A stretch of DNA of 11,049 nt, from contig VHBF01000012.1 in assembly GCA_016872075.1 (NCBI GenBank), positions 1-11,049 on the forward strand, given 5' to 3'. A program made the position numbers and the translations under genes. This stretch comes from Bacillota bacterium (GTDB taxonomy: Bacteria > Bacillota_I > Bacilli_A > RFN20 > CAG-826). Below are positions 7,375-11,049 of the stretch, piece by piece; position 1 is the stretch's first letter, and each line of letters starts with the position of its first letter. The notes under the pieces are model-generated. The model was not told where the DNA came from, did no database searches, and saw only the letters and a program-made list of their open reading frames with translations.

Positions 7375-7380
7375 ATTATA
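7375..7380 (-). promoter_or_regulatory. -10 box of the Rossmann-fold gene, leaderless geometry
   Basis: The minus strand reads TATAAT, then gaatgc, then ATG (7368). The spacing of 6 nt puts the predicted transcription start on the A of the ATG, just as for manA. No good -35 is seen; TTTCCT with an 18-bp spacer is the nearest. Confidence 0.55.
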
Positions 7381-7448
7381 CGTAACGAATGGAGGTTGAG
7401 GAAAAAGTACAAAGGCTTGATTGAGTTAGTGAAATGGTTGTGAGGAAA

Positions 7449-7925
7449 TTAAGCTTGATAAAAAGACCATGTACCATCAGACTTGGTGGTACTCGGGACA
7501 CAATCACCACAAGCATCTTGGCTTGTCCAACTGGTTAAGGTAAATAAAGTTTCGTTGCCTACAAAGACTAAATCCTTGGTTTGATTAACGATTTGACTTG
7601 CTTGATTTTTTCTTAAAAACAACAACGATGTTGGGGCATAGTCATCGAGTTCAGTTGGTTGGAATGTATAAGAATATACACCATCGCTCACTTCATTTAA
7701 GGTTGGCAGTGCATTCCAATTGGACGCCCTTCCATTACCCCAATAATGAATGTGATAGGTGAACTCACCATCACTGACCCAATCGACTTCGGGACTATTT
7801 GCTAAAAAATAAACGGTAATCGTGTGGTCGACTTCGGATGTAGAAGCTGGTGTGGATTCAGATACATTCCCACAGGACACTAAAAATAACGGCATCACAA
7901 CCGACATCAATTTTGATAGTTTCAT
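7449..7925 (-). CDS. Small lipoprotein with a starch-binding-like (CBM25/26-like) domain
   Basis: 158 residues. The signal sequence ends in lipobox FLVSC with Cys18, so the protein should be anchored on the outside of the membrane. After a short Ser/Thr linker, residues 34-120 read as a beta-sandwich: ITVYFLAN, YHIHYWG, then W-N-A-L-P, and DGVYSYTF. This order of aromatic strands recalls CBM26/CBM25 starch-binding modules, although no catalytic domain is attached. The C-terminal part has a possible disulfide pair in the segment CGDC (138-141), followed by DGTWSFY. The ATG has an AAGAGG SD about 7 nt upstream. It lies 95 bp after the S41-like gene, with a strong hairpin terminator between and no clear promoter of its own, so expression may depend on read-through. 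It probably captures polysaccharide for neighbouring systems; the CBM family is tentative. Confidence 0.75.
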   Translation of the reverse strand: MKLSKLMSVVMPLFLVSCGNVSESTPASTSEVDHTITVYFLANSPEVDWVSDGEFTYHIHYWGNGRASNWNALPTLNEVSDGVYSYTFQPTELDDYAPTSLLFLRKNQASQIVNQTKDLVFVGNETLFTLTSWTSQDACGDCVPSTTKSDGTWSFYQA

Positions 7926-7966
7926 AAATTTACCTCTTGTAAATTACTCTACAACGAATTAATAGA

Positions 7967-8000
7967 AAAACGCCCACAGCTTTTAAATGGTGGGCGTTTT
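7967..8000 (-). terminator. Intrinsic terminator after the S41-like lipoprotein gene
   Basis: A perfect 11-bp stem joins AAAACGCCCAC (7967-7977) and GTGGGCGTTTT (7990-8000) around a 12-nt loop. On the minus strand it is followed by a U-run (TTTTTC). It begins 20 nt after the stop of the gene ending at 8021 and separates it from the small CBM-like lipoprotein gene. The stem is nearly symmetric and could also work in the other direction. Confidence 0.88.
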
Positions 8001-8020
8001 CAATGCTCTCAAGGATTAAC

Positions 8021-10072
8021 TTAAGCGACTTCAGCTCTTATTTGATTAATTAATGCCACAATCGCAGCATTATCAAATGTATTCAATAAGGTGTAATCAA
8101 CCGGCACACCACCTTCGATATCGGTGTAGGTACGATTTTCATTCTCATCGACCGATACATTGGCAAACACATTATTCGTGGAACGTAATAATAAGGTTCC
8201 ATCTGGCGTCACAAATAATCCAATCGAAGCCGCGCCGCCCGATGATTTGGTACCTATAATTTTTGCAACACCCATTTCTTTAGACATGGAGGCCATTAAA
8301 TTAGCGGCACTAAAGGTCACCGATGATGTCATCACATACCAGTTGTAATCATAAGCAACATAATCACTTTCATAGAAATAAGTAGCAGCAGATCCATCTG
8401 CAGGATTCATGGAACTATATTGAATCAAATCTTCCGTCATATAACCAAGCAATCTAAAGACGGCACCCACGTTACCACCCGTATTGAATGATAAATCAAT
8501 AATTACATCTTCCACGGTTTCAGGGAGGGTGGCGAGAATGTCATTGACATAGGTTGGAGTATCAACATTAAATCCTCTAATAAAGATAACGGCAATGGTG
8601 TCGTTATCAAGTAAACGTGAATTGGGTGGCATCTTACCAACACCAAAGGCGGCATCAATTAAATCCTCGGTTGCCCATAATCCACGATAGAATGCTTGAG
8701 TCCCAGGTCCTAATTGATCTAATGATGTTAAAGTAATTGAATAAGTTGGTGATTCATAAAATCCAGGTGATTCGTGCCATGTATGCAAGTCATCTAACCC
8801 ATAAGCAAAGTCAAACAAACCTTGGTAAAGTTTTTGATCATTACCGGTTAGAATTTGATCCGCAAAGTCTGCTAAATAATCATAGAAACTATCAATTTGT
8901 TTATAAGCTTTTAAACCATAAAAATAATCAAAAGCCAACGCCAAGAAGTGGAAAGTTAATTGCCTAACATCCTTATTCATGGATTGATTATTAAAACTAC
9001 TCGTCTTCATTTGCCCAATTACAGGACTGGAACTATCAAGCGCTGTAAATGTATCAAAGCCGATTAATTTATCACCATTGTAATAAACATCGTAATAAAG
9101 AGAGTGTAAGAAAAATAAATTGAGAATAGAGACAGGTGCTAAATACATGCCGTTGTAACGAATTAAATCAATTCTGTAATCATCTAAATCGATCACCACT
9201 TGATTCGCATCCACGCCAATCCCACCTAAAAAAACCAATCCATCGGAAAAATTAGTTTCGGTGGATTTTACATAATTTCCAAAAAAACTGAAATCATCAA
9301 CGGTAATCGTATTCGCTTGAAAATCTATCGAGGCTTCATAATCCCAAAAAATGGGTTCATTATTATCGTCTACATCTTCCAAGCGGTAACTCACCACCAT
9401 CAAATCACCATCTTCCACAAATTGAAGAATGGGAAAATCTACAGCACCATCGACCATGCCCATAAAATCTTCTAGGTTCATGTATGGGATGGTTCCGGTT
9501 TCAGAGAAATAAACATTGACTTCGGGTTTATTGGTGACTAAGTATTCTTCCGAGGTATTTTCAAAAGGAAGTTTTACTGATCGATTTAAGATTGGATAGG
9601 AAATTGGATTCACTTGGACTTCGAGTGAACGCGTTCCAGACAAACCACCATGGGTTGCGGTCGCTGTTAAAGTAACCGTTTCTGATTGGCCATAAACAGG
9701 AATTTCAATATGTCCACCACCTGGAGAAATAATATGTGGATGCGATGAAGTCCACGTAATATTAGAACGATTGGGTCCTCTTACAGGTAAAACAGCACCC
9801 AAGGTGTAATTTAAAGAAGCGAGATCTAAATTAATGCGATCTAAACTCGTCAATGCAGTGCTGCTGGAACTTGTGCTTGCACTACTTGAAGACGAAACCT
9901 CCTCACTTGACGAAGTGATATCACTCGAAGATGAAAGATTCGACGTTGAGTCTTCACTTTCCGAAGTAACAGAATCTAAAGTATTAGAACTGACAAATGA
10001 AACCTCTCCACCCCCACATGCAACAAGTACGAGTATAAGAAAACTAAATGAGTTTAAAGATTTTAACTTCAT
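8021..10072 (-). CDS. S41-family peptidase-like lipoprotein with Ig-like domain
   Basis: 683 residues, with an AAGGAGG SD 4 nt before the ATG. Lipobox LVAC places the lipid anchor at Cys19. A Ser/Thr/Glu-rich linker (24-76) leads to an atypical bacterial Ig-like domain (78-156: NLDLASLNY, ITWTSSHPHII, VTLTATAT). Residues 165-400 are not assigned. The C-terminal S41 fold has YGLDDLHT (425-431), IAVIFIRGF (493-501), VIIDLSFNTGG (523-533), a probable nucleophile Ser588 in VTFSAAN, and IIGTKSSGGA (605-614). In C-terminal-processing proteases the Ser is followed 25 residues later by Lys; here that position is Gly, and the GTKSSGG segment fits the tricorn/IRBP-like branch (GEPTAGG), which uses other residues. 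It probably acts on peptides outside the cell, but activity is unproven. A promoter lies at 10099-10127 and a cre box further upstream. Confidence 0.88.
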   Translation of the reverse strand: MKLKSLNSFSFLILVLVACGGGEVSFVSSNTLDSVTSESEDSTSNLSSSSDITSSSEEVSSSSSASTSSSSTALTSLDRINLDLASLNYTLGAVLPVRGPNRSNITWTSSHPHIISPGGGHIEIPVYGQSETVTLTATATHGGLSGTRSLEVQVNPISYPILNRSVKLPFENTSEEYLVTNKPEVNVYFSETGTIPYMNLEDFMGMVDGAVDFPILQFVEDGDLMVVSYRLEDVDDNNEPIFWDYEASIDFQANTITVDDFSFFGNYVKSTETNFSDGLVFLGGIGVDANQVVIDLDDYRIDLIRYNGMYLAPVSILNLFFLHSLYYDVYYNGDKLIGFDTFTALDSSSPVIGQMKTSSFNNQSMNKDVRQLTFHFLALAFDYFYGLKAYKQIDSFYDYLADFADQILTGNDQKLYQGLFDFAYGLDDLHTWHESPGFYESPTYSITLTSLDQLGPGTQAFYRGLWATEDLIDAAFGVGKMPPNSRLLDNDTIAVIFIRGFNVDTPTYVNDILATLPETVEDVIIDLSFNTGGNVGAVFRLLGYMTEDLIQYSSMNPADGSAATYFYESDYVAYDYNWYVMTSSVTFSAANLMASMSKEMGVAKIIGTKSSGGAASIGLFVTPDGTLLLRSTNNVFANVSVDENENRTYTDIEGGVPVDYTLLNTFDNAAIVALINQIRAEVA

Positions 10073-10098
10073 AAGACCTCCTTATTAAATTGAATGTC

Positions 10099-10127
10099 AT
10101 TATCATTGATAAATAGTTAAATTGCAA
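10099..10127 (-). promoter_or_regulatory. Candidate promoter of the S41-like lipoprotein gene
   Basis: Minus-strand TTGCAA (10127-10122), a 17-bp spacer and GATAAT (10104-10099) form a moderate sigma-A promoter. The predicted start is near 10092, giving a leader of about 20 nt that contains the AAGGAGG SD. Confidence 0.55.
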
Positions 10128-10221
10128 ATGCAAACACCCACCGCATCAATGTTGCAAAAAGTAGCAAACCTTCAATCTTATTCTCGAAAAATACTGAATT
10201 TTCATGAATATTTTAAGTCTT

Positions 10222-10235
10222 TGAAAGCGTTTTCA
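10222..10235. promoter_or_regulatory. cre box (CcpA / LacI-family operator)
   Basis: TGAAAGCGTTTTCA matches the catabolite-responsive element consensus TGWAANCGNTNWCA at every position. It lies in the divergent region about 95 bp upstream of the minus-strand -35 and 100 bp upstream of the plus-strand -35. It could mediate carbon catabolite control of either lipoprotein gene, or serve another LacI-family protein. No ccpA gene is in the window. Confidence 0.7.
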
Positions 10236-10289
10236 TTACAGTTGAGAGGCTTCTATTAACACTCGATAAATACGAAATAATTTCACAAT

Positions 10290-10334
10290 AAATCTAATAG
10301 AATGACCAGATTCAAGGTTTATTAGATTTTTTTT
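10290..10334 (+). terminator. Orphan intrinsic terminator on the plus strand
   Basis: AAATCTAATA (10290-10299) pairs perfectly over 10 bp with TATTAGATTT (10320-10329), with an inner GAAT/ATTC mini-stem and a run of eight T ending at 10334. The tail is only on the plus strand. No plus-strand gene lies upstream, because the neighbouring gene is divergent. It immediately precedes the promoter of the solute-binding protein gene, so it either ends a short RNA or insulates that promoter. Confidence 0.65.
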
Positions 10335-10335
10335 A

Positions 10336-10365
10336 TTTACATTTTTTTACTTTTCTATGTATAAT
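10336..10365 (+). promoter_or_regulatory. Promoter of the solute-binding lipoprotein gene
   Basis: TTTACA (10336-10341), an 18-bp spacer and TATAAT (10360-10365) form a near-consensus promoter. The predicted start is near 10372, with a leader of about 20 nt. GGAGG (10382-10386) lies 6 nt before the ATG at 10393. Confidence 0.75.
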
Positions 10366-10392
10366 TATTTTCGATTCATATGGAGGTGCTAT

Positions 10393-11049
10393 ATGCATTC
10401 AAAAGTAAAGTCTAGTTTTTTCCTAACTTTATTTGCCATTGTTCTCTCCGCATGCGGCGTGACACCATCATCGTCAGCCTCATCGCAAACTACTAGTACA
10501 ACTACTAGTTCTTCTAGTGCATCAACTTCAGTCACGCCTTCGAGTCAAGAAACCGTTGTGGTTACCTTTGACGCAAGAGGTGGATCTGCAGTTGCGCCAG
10601 CAAGCGTCGCGAAAAACGGCGCCCTTGCTGCTCCAGCCACTCCTACGCGTGCTGGATATCGGTTCATGGGTTGGTTTAGAGGTAAGCCTGGTTTAACTTG
10701 GTTAGAACCAGCAGCTCAACAATTCCCATTAACGGTTGCAAATGACTTAACATTATTTGCATATTGGGAACCATTACAATCCAAGGCAGTTAACTATTCG
10801 ACTGGTGAAACTTATTTCTCCACGATTAGCTCAACAGCTCAACGATTTATCTTAAACCCAATGACTTATGAAACTGCCACTGAAAACGAAATCATGGCTT
10901 CCTTATCAACTTCTTTATTCTCCTCTGAAGTTGACTGGGGCAAGGCGATTGAACAAGGCGTTGCTGATTTTATCGGCGACTTTTCTAAGATCGAAGCTAG
11001 AGAATTCAGTATTGAAGCTTTAGACTTTATCACCATCTTACAAGGTGCG
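10393..11049 (+). CDS. Oligopeptide-type (family 5) solute-binding lipoprotein with InlB-type repeat, partial
   Basis: The first 219 residues are present and the gene runs off the right edge. The signal peptide ends in lipobox VLSAC with Cys21. A Ser/Thr linker (24-53) follows. Residues 55-126 are one Listeria-Bacteroides (InlB B / Flg_new) repeat: VVVTFDARGG, GYRFMGWF and DLTLFAYW. From about 150, FILNPMTYETATENEIMASL and SSEVDWGKAIEQG resemble the start of SBP_bac_5 (OppA/DppA-like) proteins, where an 'LNP...' segment precedes a helix. The product would bind peptides or another solute outside the membrane for an ABC importer, whose permeases may lie to the right. It is unusual for such a protein to carry an InlB repeat between the anchor and the binding domain. 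The start is secure from the GGAGG SD and promoter; the family call is moderate because most of the domain is missing. Confidence 0.8.
   Translation, partial: MHSKVKSSFFLTLFAIVLSACGVTPSSSASSQTTSTTTSSSSASTSVTPSSQETVVVTFDARGGSAVAPASVAKNGALAAPATPTRAGYRFMGWFRGKPGLTWLEPAAQQFPLTVANDLTLFAYWEPLQSKAVNYSTGETYFSTISSTAQRFILNPMTYETATENEIMASLSTSLFSSEVDWGKAIEQGVADFIGDFSKIEAREFSIEALDFITILQGA
10489..10512 (+). repeat. Tandem 12-bp duplication in the lipoprotein linker
   Basis: ACTACTAGTACA (10489-10500) is followed directly by ACTACTAGTTCT (10501-10512), and a further TCTAGT follows. It encodes part of the Thr/Ser linker after Cys21 and looks like a slippage-type expansion that leaves the frame intact. Confidence 0.6.

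Noticed and set aside
7381..7448. Terminator or small gene between the CBM-like lipoprotein and the Rossmann-fold gene
   Set aside because: No stable stem with a U-run and no coding signal were found in this 68-bp stretch.
8000..8020. Promoter for the CBM-like lipoprotein gene upstream of its terminator hairpin
   Set aside because: No acceptable -35/-10 pair was found here or between 7926 and 7966; only weak boxes overlapping the hairpin.
9834..10088. Plus-strand open frame of 84 codons
   Set aside because: It is the antisense of the Ser/Thr-rich linker and signal peptide of the S41-like lipoprotein; its Glu/Leu/Ser-rich composition comes from that repeat, and there is no SD.
1..11049. CRISPR array, tRNA/rRNA, IS element or phage genes
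   Set aside because: No regularly spaced repeats, cloverleaf-like sequence, transposase or phage motifs were recognised on either strand by eye; a formal tRNA/Rfam scan was not possible.

Overview
The window looks like chromosomal DNA of an AT-rich, low-G+C bacterium related to Firmicutes/Mollicutes (Acholeplasma- or Izemoplasma-like). The reasons are Shine-Dalgarno (SD) sequences of the GGAGG type, four lipoproteins with short signal peptides and a lipobox cysteine, Ser/Thr-rich linkers after the lipid anchor, a MsmX/MsmK-type sugar ABC ATPase, and a perfect CcpA-type cre box. TGA is used as a stop (end of the GntR gene) and Trp is TGG, so the standard bacterial code applies and a Mycoplasma/Spiroplasma code does not. 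The taxonomic placement is inference.

Left block (1-4739, all on the minus strand): in transcription order, a 703-residue lipoprotein with a DUF5005/DUF4185-like beta-propeller interrupted by a discoidin (F5/8 type C) domain; a well-formed promoter; then a tight three-gene unit of sugar ABC ATPase, GntR/UTRA repressor, and a second DUF5005-like protein. The second protein starts at a TTG that overlaps the GntR stop and runs off the left edge. The two DUF5005-like proteins are paralogues, one exported and lipid-anchored, the other without a signal peptide. Together this reads as a carbohydrate-acquisition locus of unknown substrate.

Middle block (4740-7380): on the plus strand, class I mannose-6-phosphate isomerase (manA), followed 1 nt later by a broken SGNH/GDSL hydrolase gene. 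Its 3' half is missing, and it runs out of frame into what looks like the last residues of an HD-domain protein. A convergent minus-strand gene encodes a Rossmann-fold (SAM methyltransferase / spermidine-synthase-like) protein of unknown function. Both manA and this gene have a perfect TATAAT exactly 6 nt before the ATG and no SD, the geometry of leaderless mRNAs.

Right block (7449-11049): on the minus strand, an S41-family protease-like lipoprotein (tricorn/IRBP-like active-site pattern without the usual lysine) and a small lipoprotein with a starch-binding-like domain, separated by a strong hairpin terminator. On the plus strand, diverging, is the start of an oligopeptide-type solute-binding lipoprotein carrying an InlB-type (Listeria-Bacteroides) repeat. 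The 320-bp divergent intergenic region holds a promoter for each side, a perfect cre box, and an intrinsic terminator on the plus strand with no plus-strand gene before it.

No tRNA, rRNA, CRISPR array, IS element or phage gene was recognised. No complete new defence or mobile system is evident. The most unusual items are the paired DUF5005-like paralogues around the ABC-GntR cassette, the broken SGNH/HD junction, the leaderless-type starts, and the orphan terminator beside a cre box.
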